Counted from the stretch's first letter, positions 32,636 through 44,969 are shown. The stretch: DNA of 64,000 nt from Helicostylum pulchrum (GCA_025677825.1 JAIXMO010000005.1:682001-746000); one strand, 5' to 3'. Program-made: numbers and translations. Notes: a model not told the origin generated them from the sequence alone.

Positions 32636-32883
32636 CCGATTTCCCCCTTTTTTTCTTATTGATAAAACACGACGGCAAATCTTTTTTAACGTAAAATAAT
32701 CAAATGGAACTGTTTAAAGAGTATTATTAAAAGAATTGCCCAAGTTTTTTTTGCATATCACTTTTACTTCTTTCAAAAAGGTGAGTTGAAGTTTGAATAT
32801 TTTAGCACTGTGGTTTACTTGGAGTGGATTTCAACCCCGATTTCCCCCTCATTTATCTTTTTTGATAAAACACGACGGTGCAG
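32636..32883. repeat. Two direct copies of a 40-42 bp block, about 200 bp apart
   Basis: CCGATTTCCCCC, a T-rich spacer and TTGATAAAACACGACGG occur at 32636-32675 and again at 32837-32878. Both lie upstream of the accessory ORFs at 33 kb and may mark an old local duplication of a promoter or element end. Confidence 0.6.
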
Positions 32884-33000
32884 CTGAGAGATGTGTTGGC
32901 TCTTTTCGATTTTCTTCACCAAGGCATGGTTGCTATTTTTCTTTTTCGATCAAATCAGCAATCATAAGCTTTTGTAAAAGATGCTCTTGTCGCCAACCGC

Positions 33001-33396
33001 ATGAACATGAACGCAGGTGCAATTGGTAATGATGAGGATAAGGTTCGGAATGGCTTCTACATCGGCAATCAATCGGTAATTACCGAACAAAACTTTTATG
33101 TAAAAATTCAATTCAGTAAAATTGATCGATCAACCAAGTCTGCAAAAATGTATGAAATTGTTAATAGGATTATTCCCCAATACAACTTCAAGTCGTTAAA
33201 CGATGACATAAACGACTTTCTCGACAGTGTCTCTCCTCCCGGCGAACTCCCTTTGCAAATTCGACGATACTACAACAGATTTTTTCGTTATCTCGAAGCT
33301 TATGGCCAAGAAAAAGATGTGACTGATGTGTTTGCTATTGTAAAGGAATTCTCGAAGCAACAAAAATCGCATAGAAAGCTTGGGGAAAACCAATAA
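33001..33396 (+). CDS. Hypothetical protein, accessory region
   Basis: 131-codon frame starting MNMNAGAIGNDEDKVRNGF. The composition is protein-like (YVKIQFSKIDRSTKSAKMYE, LPLQIRRYYNRFFRYLEAYG, VFAIVKEFSKQQKSHRK). It stops before the next coding block at 33513 in the same orientation, so it may be a separate short gene or the broken 5' part of that gene. No family recognised. Confidence 0.4.
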   Translation: MNMNAGAIGNDEDKVRNGFYIGNQSVITEQNFYVKIQFSKIDRSTKSAKMYEIVNRIIPQYNFKSLNDDINDFLDSVSPPGELPLQIRRYYNRFFRYLEAYGQEKDVTDVFAIVKEFSKQQKSHRKLGENQ

Positions 33397-33512
33397 TTTA
33401 CATTAGCATTCCTTATATAGAATCGGGATATCAATCCTCAAAAATGACCGTTTTTAAAAAAGTTGTAGATGCACTTGAAATTGAAACTTCTATCATCTGA
33501 ACTCTACTTACA

Positions 33513-35209
33513 ATGGATTTACTAGATTTATATTTTACTTTAATCGAAGATACTACAAAAACATTATCTAAATTCGTAAAGAGGTACGAGAAAGAAATTT
33601 TCTCAATTGACTACGAACAAGAAGAATTGGGCGCAAAGGCATTGAGGATTACTTGGATCCGGCTTTGGACTACGGCTGTGGAGTCTCGGGGGGTAGAGAA
33701 TGCTTTTTCGGACCCTAACACCATAGACTGGAATTACTTGGCCGAGCTTCGACAGGAGGTAAGGGCTTATAATAGAAGTGCTTTGGTTCGGTACTCATTA
33801 ACTTACTCTGTTATGATAGGAGCTATTACGTCGCGCTGCCGCTGCTAAGGCACATATATGTGTCATGAACGCACTACAAACTTCTGAGGATAAGGTAAAT
33901 GATACCATGGATACATTAAATATCATATTAACTTTATAACTAGGAATAGTACGAAAATGTACTACCTTTCGAATTGACTGAGACTTTTGAGGCTAGATTC
34001 AAAGTAGCTGTCCAAGAAGCTCCGGAAAATGACAAGGTGTCCAGACAGGACTTAATGACTTTCGGTATAGTTGACTTAGTATCGAATGATAAAGATAACG
34101 CGTCCCATCAACTTTTAGGTGGAAAGTTCAATACTTGGCAAGAAGACATAAGTCAGAAGTTTGGTAACCGCCATCCCGATATAAATCTCGGGATCGCATC
34201 AAGAAATAACGTGTATTCTTTCGCTCGTGAATTGTTTGAAGGAACTGATGAGATGGAAATCAAGACCATCAAAAAAAAAAAAAGTCATAAAAAAGAATTA
34301 GACTCCAAAGAAAATGACTACAAATGGAAGAAAAGAACTGTCAAAAACATTTTAATTTTCTTTAAACAAATCAGAAAGGGGGAAAATACTTTGGAAAGAA
34401 ATTTGAACGAGTACACCTACATAATCAATTTCTTCAGCAAACTCCTTGTCAATACATTTGATGCTCGTGAAGATCTCTGGGACTACGCCTGGGGGGGGGG
34501 GGGAGACAAAGCTTGAAGCCTCGAAAATCGAAAAGAATTCGAATTTACTGGATAGTGAAAGACGTTCATCTGGTTCCTCAATCGATGCAATTGTCCACTT
34601 AAATTCAATTAGCCAAGATTTTTTATTGGTAGAAGTATCCAGACCAAATAACAAGGAAGATTACGATCATTTCCGGAAAGACCGAAATAAACTTGCCTAC
34701 AACTTGAAGAGTATCATTAAAAACATTTTAAAGAAGCACCTTAACCTGCAAGAAGCCACCAATCTTCAGATTCTCGGTTTACAGATATATAAGAACAAGA
34801 TGTATTTGTACTCTCTTACTATAAACGTATTCTGTTTTTTAAAAGTTTATGAGTTTGACGTTCCTGTTACGGTACTTGTTCGCTATCGGTCTCTCGCAAA
34901 TATTTAGCTTTAGGTGAAATTTACCACCCAACTTATGCTGTATTCTCAAACAACCTGACACCTGGCCTGTATGGCTGAGAACTTCCTCGTTTCCTTCGGA
35001 AATTAAACTCTGTTTTACTTCACGCCATTTACAGTTCTGATGTATTGATCAGTTATTGTAAAGATACGGAATTTGATTCCGATGACTCCGGTAGTAGCAG
35101 CCCTTTACAAGAAACATCTATGCACAAGCGTAAAAGAAGTACAACAAATCAAAAGAAAACAAGAAGGGAAAAAACAAGGCATAATTTTTTTTTAGTTTTT
35201 AGTAAATAA
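33513..35209 (+). pseudogene. Spliced accessory gene of unknown family, frameshifted at a G13 tract
   Basis: Exons 33513-33758, 33820-33894 and 33950 onward join in frame: MDLLDLYFTLIEDTTK..WNYLAELRQE | ELLRRAAAAKAHICVMNALQ | YENVLPFELTETFEARFKVA. The frame runs to a 13-G tract (34491-34503), where it terminates. Reading resumes in another frame as ETKLEASKIEKNSNLL, IDAIVHLNSISQDFLLVEVS, YDHFRKDRNKLAYNLKSIIK and VYEFDVPVTVLVRYRSLAN. A basic Ser-rich tail follows at about 35034-35209 (MHKRKRSTTNQKKTRREKTR, a likely nuclear signal). The D..hydrophobic..(V)EVS strand pair resembles the core of PD-(D/E)XK nuclease-like folds, but with Ser for Lys. Whether it is a pseudogene or a sequencing error at the homopolymer is open. 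Confidence 0.5.
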
Positions 35210-38121
35210 AATATACATTATCAGTTCAGACCCTCTAATCAACAATATGCAGTAGCTGGCTAATAATAAAATTGACATCTCCGAAAATAGAATCGCTTTA
35301 TGACCATGTTTGTAGTTACGGAAGTCTCTAGGCTCTTCTACTAAAAAAGTATAAACAATGAGACAAAGAAAATCTCATTAAACTTTTGTGTAATATGGAA
35401 ACGTTTAATGAGCATGTTTATCGAGGTAATATTTTCTTTTAAACCACATGTACAATTCATTTCACAGTGTTTTTAATAATCGAAACAATATACGATAATA
35501 ACATTCCTTCGAAACTGGTTCCATGGATGGTATAATTGCCTCAAGTTTGTAACTATTGCTTGATCTATAGAGGCTATTATTGATAGTAGTATGTTTATTG
35601 TCGTTCCAATGCCAATTCTGGCACTGGTACATATCAGCTGCATTCAAGAGATAGCAGAGTAGGAACAGTATCCGCCACCAAAAAAAAAACGAGAAAACGC
35701 TGGCCTTACATTTGGCTGTTTGATGAATGTTTTACTCTAGTCAGAAAATAATTCTTTATTCAATGTTAATGACCGTTACGTATATGATAAGAGGTCATTT
35801 ATCACAATTGGCTATAAATAAATTTGAAGCATCTATCTAGCGATATTCCTAAATACAAAATCATTACTTTAGGCCGGCTGATTATGCTAATGCACTTTAC
35901 TTTACCTGGAACGTATTTACGACTTTACGTCAAACATAGCCGACTTGCTATATCATCACCCAACCATTACATATTACCTGGCTCCATCCATTATTTAGTA
36001 TAAATAAACTCTAGTTTTTGCAGAATTTTTAGTTTTTTTATTATATCAAACTAACAAAGTTCAACTTTCTCCTTTTTACTTTTCATATTATTGACCCAAA
36101 CAGAAAAGTTGATTTTTAACCATAAAAGAACATAAAAACCGCCTTATCCACATCAATTTCATTCACCAGATGATAATGTAGACTCTAAGTCACTAAAGCA
36201 AACAAGAACCGAGTTAGCCACATAAGTTCTATTCACTAGATAGCAACGTAGATTTACAAAAATTGAGAAGCTATTCCATTTAAAATATTCCGCCCAAAAA
36301 ACAATTGTGACATCAGAATCTGGTTTCAAATAAAAAGATGTCGTTTCATTTCTTTTTGCGTCAACGCTCACATCACCAGTTATATCTTATTTGATTTTTG
36401 TATCAAAGACTTCGTAAATACCCGTAAGAAATACAAGAGCGAAGATAAAAAATATATTTTGTATTTAGATGATAGAAGAGAAATAAGCTGCTGTTTTGGA
36501 CTTCGTATGAGTGTATTTAATAAAATGTTCTTTACTAAATATGTAATCCGTACAAACACCCCGTGTGGCTACCAGCAAATCTTAGAGCCCTCTCAAGTAA
36601 ATTATACCAGAACCCAAACGTGAGTAATAGTAGGCCTTTGGAAGAAATTTGCGTAAGTAGTTGGCGAAAAGTTTGGAGTGAGTTTTTTTTTTCTTACGCT
36701 GAACTATTTCTCTCTCTGGTAGAGTTTGCTTGAAAGTTCTTAGTAGCTATTTTTTCTTTCAGTGTGTTTTTCTTTACAGCGAATCTTTTAGTTCTCTATC
36801 AAACTGTACGCTTTAACCTTTTTTTTTTTTTTTTGAACTATAAAAGTATCAATAAATCCCCAGATTAAAATTAAAATGCTGCAGTAATTTTTATACTAGG
36901 TACGTAAATATCATTAATCAATTACAACTCTTTTTTTTTACATGCAGGTTGAAAACAAGAGGGAAAAAAAAGAATACACGTTTCTTTACAAAAGGCTAAG
37001 GAGGTATAAGACACGTAATACCCCGCATTATTTTGAGTTGGAGAAGAGGGGGAGGGGAGCTAAATTAATACTTTGACTAACATCTAATACCCCCCCCCCT
37101 TTCTCGTGCTGTATACAAACAATCGTTCCTTGTATATAAAACATAATTTGTCATTGTATTCCCTCCCCTTGTTGTTTCGTACTATTTAAAAAATGTAACA
37201 AAAATTTACATACATATTAAGCGTTTTACACTAGCCTCATCCACATTTAGGTACTTCTATTTATTTATTTTGTTTCTGACAAAAAGAGGCGGTAAGTTGA
37301 ATAGATATTAGTTGTACATAAAAGGAAAACTTACTAGTCATAGATGGTAAGCCATCTTATTGTATACTAAATTTTTAAAAAAAAAACCACATGTATGTAA
37401 CGCCACTAACAGAGACTACTATAGCTGTTAATTAAATCAATTAATAGACGTAATAGTGTATGGATGGCTAGGTTTATGGTCAATGCACTGATTTAAACGG
37501 CTCTTGAACTCGGTGTAGACCTCTCTTCAGGCAGATAACGAAGAGAATTGTTGCTTTTATATAAAAAAAGAGTTACTTATTAGTTTGTGTGTGGCGAATG
37601 ATATAAATTGCAATTTATGTCAGCTCATTAAAAAAAAAAACTATGGCACGGGGTTGACTTTTTTTAAAAAAAACATACACACAATTTAATATTAAAAAAA
37701 AGGTAATAGACATACCCTTCTTGTTTGACGTGTATACTGAAAGCTTTCATGTGTATAATTTAGTTATGTTACTAGATCATTACGAGTTCCAAAAAAGAAA
37801 AGAAAAACGCGTGTTTATTAGCTGCTGAGATTTTTGGTGATTTAGTAACCACACTTGCATTATATACATGTATTTTTTATTTTTTAATGCATGTCAAATA
37901 AGTTGATATAACGAATTATTTTTTATAATATTTGTATTACTCGTTACAAGTAAAAAAAAAAAAAAGGTTAAATAGATTAGCTTTTTTTATCAGATCGAGA
38001 AATAAAGGTCGTGAGTTTTATTGGATGGAGTTCAAAAAATGGCACACAAATTTACATGTTTAAATTTGTCCATGTTGTACTTCAAAAGTTGTTTCCTCTT
38101 TTTCTTTTTTTTATATTTAAA
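35210..38121. other. Long intergenic region of the accessory block
   Basis: About 2.9 kb with no convincing gene. Short minus-strand frames at 35462-35647 and 36159-36371 look weakly protein-like but have no motif. Notable content: the imperfect direct repeat at 36148-36252, a C-run near 37090, and T/A tracts (37659-37673). The last few hundred bp serve the ROM2-like promoter. Confidence 0.4.
36148..36252. repeat. Imperfect 35-bp direct repeat, 70-bp period
   Basis: CCACAT.A.TT..ATTCAC.AGAT...A.GTAGA occurs at 36148-36182 and 36218-36252 with about 10 differences in 35 positions. An old duplication of unknown meaning. Confidence 0.5.
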
Positions 38122-41100
38122 ATGAGTTCCCAAACAAAGAATAAAGAACTATTATTTTTAAAGAGAACGCCTACAGTAACATACGCGGGGGGACCTATAC
38201 CAGATAATATTAGAAAGTATTATGAACAACAACACTTGCCCATTAGAAAACAAAGCTTGGCAGCTAATGTCGTTAATCCAAAGAAACGACTTGTTATTCC
38301 ACGAACACCCATGCCTCATTCAAACGTATTTAAATCCTCTTTAAAGGGTAACTCTGGATTCGCTTTATCTGTGGATAGTCTGGTCGAAGAAGACGAAGAC
38401 GATTTTAATTTTAATGATAGACCACCTTCTTCCATTATAGCTATTAAGCCAAAAGACTTAACTGATTCTGAAGACGAAGAAGAAAAAGTACTGATACTCT
38501 CTGCTGCTCCTGACAACAATTGGCGTAACGGTAGTATAGGGGGTAAACATAAATACTTTTTTTTTTCTCTTTCTTTTTTGTATATAAAAACAGTACATGT
38601 ATTTCCCTTCTTTTTTATTTTCTCTTTTTATCTCCTTTAATTCTAATACTCTTTTTTTTATTTTCTTCTTTTTTTTTCCTTTCTCTTTTGTTACTTTGTT
38701 TTATATATATAAAACAAAAGGTTTAGAAGAGGCATCCGTATCACGTTCATCAATTGATACCGATATATCAGATATGACAACACACAATGAATCCTATTCG
38801 TCTGTATTCTTAACCAAAATGCATTTAAAAAGAGAAGAACAACAAAAATCAATTGATGCATATCGATCACAGCATGTTTATACTGCCTTACTATCTCAGG
38901 TAGCTCATGAGTTTCATAAACGTATCGCATTATCAAGCTTAACAAAGGACGGTATTGAATATCATGATGTATTCAGTGGAAAAGATGCCGTTGATAGGTT
39001 ATTAGTTGTGCTGCGTATTAACGATAGATCAGAAGCATTACAAGTAGGTTGTGCACTAAGACATCAAGGCTTTTTTCATGATGTAAATTATGATCCTTTC
39101 TTTATTGATTTACAAGATGAATTATATGCGTTTAGAGATTTAACAGTAAAAGATGATCAAGTATCTATAGGTAAAACAATAAACTTTTTTATGTGTTGTA
39201 TTACTTACTATGATAACTAATTATTATATGCTAGATTTACAATCATCTGAATTACCAAATGGTATCTATACTGATTTGACCGATTGTTATTCTCCTACTT
39301 GTACAAATGATAACATGTGTTATAGTTGGTCTTGTATTCGTAAAAAGGTAACAAAGAAAAAAAAAGAACAATAAAAATATTAAAAAAAAAAAAAGAAAGG
39401 CTAATAACTAAAGATTATTTTACTGTAGAGTTTAAAACAAGGCCAAAGTCAATTAAAGGTACATATTATTATAGTGTATATAAGAGGGAGAGAATTTAAT
39501 ACCTTTTTTTGTTGTTGTTGTAGGAAGAAGATACTAGATTATGGTCTCAATCCGTACCTGAAAATATAGTAGAAGCAACTTTACCTGAAGAAAGAAAACG
39601 ACAAGAATGCATTTATGAATTAATCTATACAGAGCAAGATTTTGTACGAGATTTACAATATTTAGACGATGTAAGTTAACATAAAAAAAAATACTTTGGT
39701 TTTACAATTATTTTTTTTTTACAATTATTTTTTATAATAGTTTTGGGTTCAACCATTATTATCTCAAGATATTATTAAAGACAAAAAAAACTTTGTAGCG
39801 GAAGTATTTCACAATATAGAACATATTCAAAAATCAAATACGGATCTTTCACAATCTCTCGAAGCCAAGCAAGCGGAAAAGTATTTAGTATCTAGTATAG
39901 GCGATGTAATGTTGGAACACGTCTGTAATTTTCAACCGTTTGTAGACTACGGCGCACATCAAGTGATTGGTAAATTTTATTTCGAGCTTGAAAAGAAACG
40001 AAACCCGTTATTTGCGCAGTTTGTGGAAGAGACGGAACGAAAGCCAGAATCGAGGAGGTTGGAGTTAAATGGGTACCTGACAAAACCAACTACTCGGTTA
40101 GGTCGCTATAATTTATTACTACGAGAGATTTTGAAGAGAACCCCTGATGACAACCCCGATAAAGAAACGATTCCTCAAATCATGGCTATCATTACAAAGT
40201 ATTTGACGCAGGTGAATATTGAAGCTGGTAAATGTGAAAATGAATTTAATTTAAAACAAATTGGCGACAGATTAGAATTTAAAACACCAAGTGATTACGT
40301 CGTAAAGTTTGGATATTTTATTTTATCGGGAGTGTTGTTGTTGTGTTTACTGATATAGCCGTTTTTTTATAGGACCTAAAACTAGAGAAACCAGGTCGTC
40401 AGTTATTAATGAAGGGTAGAATGAAACGGAAAGGAAATAGTTCGTCTGAAGCTTCGGATCTTCAGGTATTTTTGTTTGATCATTATTTGATTTTTGCAAA
40501 GATAAAGTATGAAGATCATCTGGAATGGTATAGGACCTATAAAAGAGTAAGGAGAGGATAAATATAAAACTTTTTTTAAAATTATAAAAAAAATAAAAAC
40601 TTAACCTTGTTTTTCTGTAGCCAATTCCACTCGAGTTATTATCAGTGACTATATCATCCAGTGGAACTAACACACGACAAAAGAGAGCAAGTTCTATATT
40701 ACCTTACAGCCGATCGACGGCAATAAATAACGTAGCCCCACGTCCTTCTACATCCGAAAATTTCCCTACAGCGGCAGCACCTCAAGCCAAACCCAACAGT
40801 TCATCCATATCGTTTACCCATCATGGGCGTAAAGGATCTCCGACGTTCACGTTATTCACAAGTGCTTCCTCCATACAACAAATTTGGATCAAAAAAATTC
40901 TAGATCAAAAGCAACTGATAAAGGAAAAGAAGAGCATATTTTCGATATCGCCGTTAGTACAGGACCATTTCCTTTCTTCGAATCGGGTCAATAATACGGT
41001 GATGATGGATGATGGTCGTATCTTGGTAGCAGCTGATCAAGGTGTTTATATTACGACAACGACAATTGCGGCAGAAAAGAAAAATAATGCGATCATGACA

Positions 41101-42113
41101 CGTATCATTCATATTGAAAAGGTGTCTCAGATCGAGTTGATGGCTGAATCGCAATTACTGGTGTTGGCAGATAAAACGCTGTGGTCGTTTCCGTTGGAGA
41201 TACTGTCGCAGTCTGTATCGCATCAGAGAGGAAGATCGGTCAGTCAGAACACAACTTTCTTTCATGTGGGTGAGTGTCTGGGAAAGACACTGGTGTGTGT
41301 GGTAAAGACAAATACGCTGTCGCCTACGACAATTCGAGTATTGGAACCTGTGATGATGGATGAAAACAAAAAGACAAAATCGATGTTTAGTTTAAAGCGG
41401 TTGGTTCGTGGTGGACCGATTGGATTGAAGCCGTACAAGGATTTGTATTTACCAAGTGAAGCGTTATCGATTAACCTGTTGAAGTCTAAAATGTGTATTT
41501 CTTCGCCAAAGGAAATTGGGGTGGTGGATATGAAGAATTTAGGCGTGCAGACGTTACTGGATCCAGAGGACAGGGGGTTGGATTTCGTGTTTAATAGACA
41601 AGATGTTCATCCTGTTACAATCTATAGAATACAATTTGCTGAATATCTCGTTTGTTATAATGGTAAATATATTTTTTTAAAATGCAAAGTCTGTTTTTTT
41701 TTGGAGTTTACTGAAACCATCCCGTTATTAGAATTTGCATTTTTTGTAGATCAAAGAGGTCGATTTATAAAATCAAGTCCAAGAATTGACTGGGAAGGTG
41801 CACCAGATTCTTTTGCACTATCTTATCCTTACATCCTTGCATTTGAACCCGATTTTATTGAAATTAGAAATGTCCACACAGTAAGTTGTTTTACTTGCAC
41901 ACACAACTTTTTTTGTTAAAAAACGGCTTTTTTTTTTATTTTTTTTTGTAGGGTGAACTGGAACAAGTGATTCGCGGTAAAAATATTCGATGTACAAGTA
42001 CAAACACTCACAACACAATACTGCAAGGGTCTATGGACGATCCGGATAATGAAGGTTATCAATTAGTGTTTCAATTAGATAGATTAGTTAAAAAAGTTCC
42101 GGCGCCTTATTAA
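38122..42113 (+). CDS. ROM2: Rho1 guanine-nucleotide exchange factor, Rom1/Rom2 type
   Basis: Ten exons: 38122-38542, 38721-39170, 39235-39347, 39429-39458, 39524-39670, 39741-40301, 40373-40546, 40621-41662, 41750-41880, 41952-42113, giving 1076 aa. Order: low-complexity acidic N-terminus; DEP domain (about 194-277, HEFHKRIALSSLTKDG..F.G.DAVD); DH domain (about 362-560, RQECIYELIYTEQDFVRDL to GYLTKPTTRLGRYNLLLREI, the CR3-like helix); PH region with FLFDHYLIFAK (about 575-700); CNH domain (about 780-1060, MMDDGRILVAADQGVYI to LAFEPDFIEIRNVHTGELEQ). This is the Rom2 architecture: GTP loading of Rho1 at the plasma membrane for glucan synthesis and Pkc1-Mkk1 signalling. I chose the ATG giving MSSQTKNKELL; an in-frame ATG lies 66 nt upstream. 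Confidence 0.94.
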
Positions 42114-42155
42114 AATATATTCCCCTTTTTTGTACCATCAATAAAAAAAAATTAT

Positions 42156-42338
42156 TTAATGTACTTTGAGCCCAGTTATTGTGAGATTGTTGGACTTTGA
42201 AGAGTGGATCAAAATTCCATCACGCTGTGAGTCAATTAAATTAAGCTTGGACGTTTGTATAATAAAATCGTTTAAATTTTCTGTAACAGGCGAGAGCTCA
42301 AATTTCTGTAAACCAATTTGGTTAGACTGACATATCAA
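42156..42338 (-). pseudogene. Coding-like C-terminal exon fragment
   Basis: After a possible acceptor (ATGTCAG) the minus strand reads IGLQKFELSPVTENLNDFII, then QTSKLNLIDSQRDGILI and NNLTITGLKVH before a stop, 43 bp from the ROM2-like stop. The composition is protein-like but no upstream exon could be joined. Possibly a decayed gene. Confidence 0.3.
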
Positions 42339-43372
42339 AAGTTACAAAATTTATTTTGTTTATTCGCATTAATTTCGTAAAACAGGTTTGTCGCATGAAT
42401 TTATCAAGTTCAATTAATATAAAAATTAGTCTTTCGTTGTACGCGAAAAAAAAGGTATGGTAAAATAGATTCCCCCCCTTTTTATTTATTCTATATATTT
42501 TTTTTTCCTTTTTTTTTCCTTTTTAACTGTGAATTCATACTCGAGCAAGAGTCTCTTATATAATTATGTGCGCATCCTTCAAAAATTGGCTGTGCCTCAA
42601 GAACTTTGATTTCCTCAGAAATTATAGGATCGCCTTAAACCTCCCAACTGTAGAAATAAGATCCTGAAAAGAAAGACCTTATGAGCATTCAAAACAAAAA
42701 GAATGGATTCACGAAGTAGTCAGTCAGACGCCATTTTCGACTTTTCTTCATTATGACAATTTCCTGCCTCGAATTTTCATGTCATTTTGACTACAACAGG
42801 CAAATTTAATTGTCCATACGGTAGAAAAAAACATCGTATGTATGCTCTGACAACAGATCAAGAAGGTATATTTCAATTTTAGCAATGCAATACGATAATA
42901 ACCATGTTAGAATTTGGTATGTGGTAGAGAAATAAAATAAAAGATAAAAGGTAATAGTAAGTTTTAAGTGAGCACCAGTTCCTGTTTTATAAGTAGAACG
43001 ACTTAGGTAAATAAGTAAATAAAGAGTTTTGGTAAAAAGATACAATGGAAAGTAAGATCCAAGGGAATTCAGGAACAAAATTAAATATAAAGTAAAGATA
43101 AAATAAAAGAGCTAATTTAAAGGTCTTTTATAAGTTAAGAGAAGTATAAGATAAAGTTGTTTACAAAATGTGAATTGATTTTTATTAGTGTATGATTTTT
43201 TGATGGTTATTTATATTATTTTAGATTATTACAAAAAAGGTATTATTTTTAAGTTAAAGTTTAAAAGACAATCCTTGTTAAAGAGGATCCTCTTCAACGA
43301 GCATCCTTCTTGGATTTGTGACACCACAAAAATTGTAAGTCACGATGTAACAACCAAACCTCCTGTCTTTTT

Positions 43373-43496
43373 TTAAAAAACAGGAGATGAAATGTGCTTG
43401 AAAAGAAATGATAAAACTTCCATTGCCTGTGTAATGAAAGCAAAATCTTCGGCACCATCAGTGGTTTTCAAAAACACGTTTGAAGCTCCGTGTGTT
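43373..43496 (-). pseudogene. Coding-like exon remnant next to a hairpin
   Basis: After acceptor AAAATAG the minus strand reads GASNVFLKTTDGAEDFAFI, then TQAMEVLSFLFKHISSPVF and a stop. The stop overlaps a foldback CTCCTGTC-T7-A6-ACAGGAG (about 43360-43386). It looks like a surviving exon of a lost accessory gene. The rest of 42339-43816 is AT-rich with nothing else supported. Confidence 0.35.
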
Positions 43497-43816
43497 CTAT
43501 TTTAAAATCAATTTCGTTTCGTAAGGTAGATATAAATTACCTTAAAATATAAACTCAATAAAGGATCACCTTTTTACTACTATTCATATATAACTATAAG
43601 TCTCGTCTATTAAAATAACTCTGAAAATACAATAAAATAGTTATAAACACTGTCGTAATCATAAATTGTAATAGTCACAAACTGATATGAAAAGAACAAT
43701 GTTCGAATTAATAAACTCCATCTATCTTTTAACCTTTAACTCATATTAACAAAAGAGTTATAACCACCAGCCAAGACACGACAACATCTCACGAAATTGA
43801 TAGAAATGATAAAATT

Positions 43817-43899
43817 TGCTGACTGTGAGATTCGAACTCACGCCTCTTGCGAGACCGCAACTTGAGTGCGGCGCCTTAGACCAACTCGGCCAAATCAGC
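43817..43899 (-). tRNA. trnL-CAA: tRNA-Leu (anticodon CAA)
   Basis: 83-nt gene on the minus strand. Acceptor stem GCTGATT pairs with AGTCAGC, followed by discriminator A. D-arm GGCCGAGTTGGTCTAAGGC (A box), anticodon stem CCGCA/TGCGG with loop CTCAAGT (anticodon CAA), a long class II variable arm (TCTCGCAAGAGGC), and T-arm GTGAGTTCGAATCTCAC (B box). A run of four T follows at once as a Pol III terminator. No intron is present, whereas tRNA-Leu(CAA) is interrupted in many ascomycetes. Confidence 0.96.
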
Positions 43900-44040
43900 T
43901 CGTATTTTGGAATTTTTAATATATATTATGACCAATATAAAACAGATTGATCACGTGATAAACACGAGAGAGTCAGGTGACTGGATTTTCTTATACCACT
44001 TTATTTTATTTAGCGAGATCATTACAGCTGCTAACAAAAA

Positions 44041-44271
44041 ATGGTGAGTACATCTGCTACTAATTTGGAGCGATTTAGTAAGTCTGACCATACAATTGAC
44101 AAAGCTATAAGTATAATTAATTATACGTCTCATATACTAAAAGTTGTTTTTTTCTATATTCAAGAAAATATGCGAAGTAATTTTTTTTTAAAATATTTAA
44201 TAGTAGCTAATAAGATGGTTTACGAATGCTTGTTTCCAGGCAAAGTTCATAGGAACTTCTTTAATGAATGA
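44041..44271 (+). CDS. Small ORF, possibly relic of a PEX11-like gene
   Basis: 76-codon frame beginning MVSTSATNLERFSKSDHTID and continuing KAISIINYTSHILKVVF. The first 35 residues weakly resemble the N-terminal helix of PEX11-type peroxisomal proteins (F.....G.DK...I.Y.S.IL). The remainder does not. GTGAGT follows the ATG directly, so splicing could change the reading. Very tentative. Confidence 0.2.
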   Translation: MVSTSATNLERFSKSDHTIDKAISIINYTSHILKVVFFYIQENMRSNFFLKYLIVANKMVYECLFPGKVHRNFFNE

Positions 44272-44277
44272 GATTAA

Positions 44278-44645
44278 TTATCTTGGCGCGTTTGGTATTT
44301 CAATTGTGGCATCTGTATTGCGATACATGACATGATTGAAGTCAACGAGTCTTTCGAAATATAAGTAGTGGTCTATTACTGAAAATGACGGTCTAGTTTA
44401 AAATGCTTGGAATTAAAAATAACAAATATATATTCTTACCGTAGCACCTGATACAGAATATGTTACTGGTTTTTGGATCAATCATCACCTTTACCATATT
44501 ACAATAAAGCTTTTGGATGTCATTTGAATTTTTTCGGACTGAAGTTTTATCAGGTAGGCCTCCAGAGAATTTAATAAGTGCCGTACTAATTATTTTATAT
44601 AAAATCCCATCGGCCTGTTGAGTAAAACTCTCTTTCGAGCTAACC
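44278..44645 (-). pseudogene. Two-exon coding fragment of unknown family
   Basis: Exons 44645-44440 and 44378-44278 join in frame: VSSKESFTQQADGILYKIIS, TALIKFSGGLPDKTSVRK, CNMVKVMIDPKTSNIFCIRC, VIDHYLYFERLVDFNHVMY, ending ATIEIPNAPR and stop. A good GTAAGA donor and TTTTCAG acceptor support splicing. No start exon connects in frame, so this is probably the 3' part of a decayed or unrecognised accessory gene. Confidence 0.4.
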
Positions 44646-44712
44646 CTATTTAATCAAAGTTATTAAGTCCTACTGATAAATGGTTAAGTTAACAATAAGA
44701 AATAATTACTCA

Positions 44713-44969
44713 TCAGTGATGCCAGAATAAAGTAGCATCGGCGTAACTTTCAGTATCACTCTCAGTTATTCCATAAGATCCACTTTCTTCAGACTCTCCT
44801 AAATCATCTTGAGCCTAAGTAGTTTATAAAATCAATGTCTTGAGCTGTTATGAACTGTATAAAAAGTAATACAAACCTGTTCGGCTTGTCGTCTTATTAC
44901 CTGATCTTTGGTAATTTGATTCAGACGTTCAATTGTATTATAGTTTTGAGCTATCAAGCGCCTTCTACG
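44713..44969 (-). pseudogene. Two-exon acidic coding fragment
   Basis: Exons 44969-44877 and 44814-44713 join in frame: RRRRLIAQNYNTIERLNQIT, KDQVIRRQAEQ | AQDDLGESEESGSYGITESD, TESYADATLFWHH and stop. The stop lies 68 bp before the neighbouring 44645 exon, but no in-frame junction links them. No family recognised. It may share an origin with that fragment. Confidence 0.35.
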
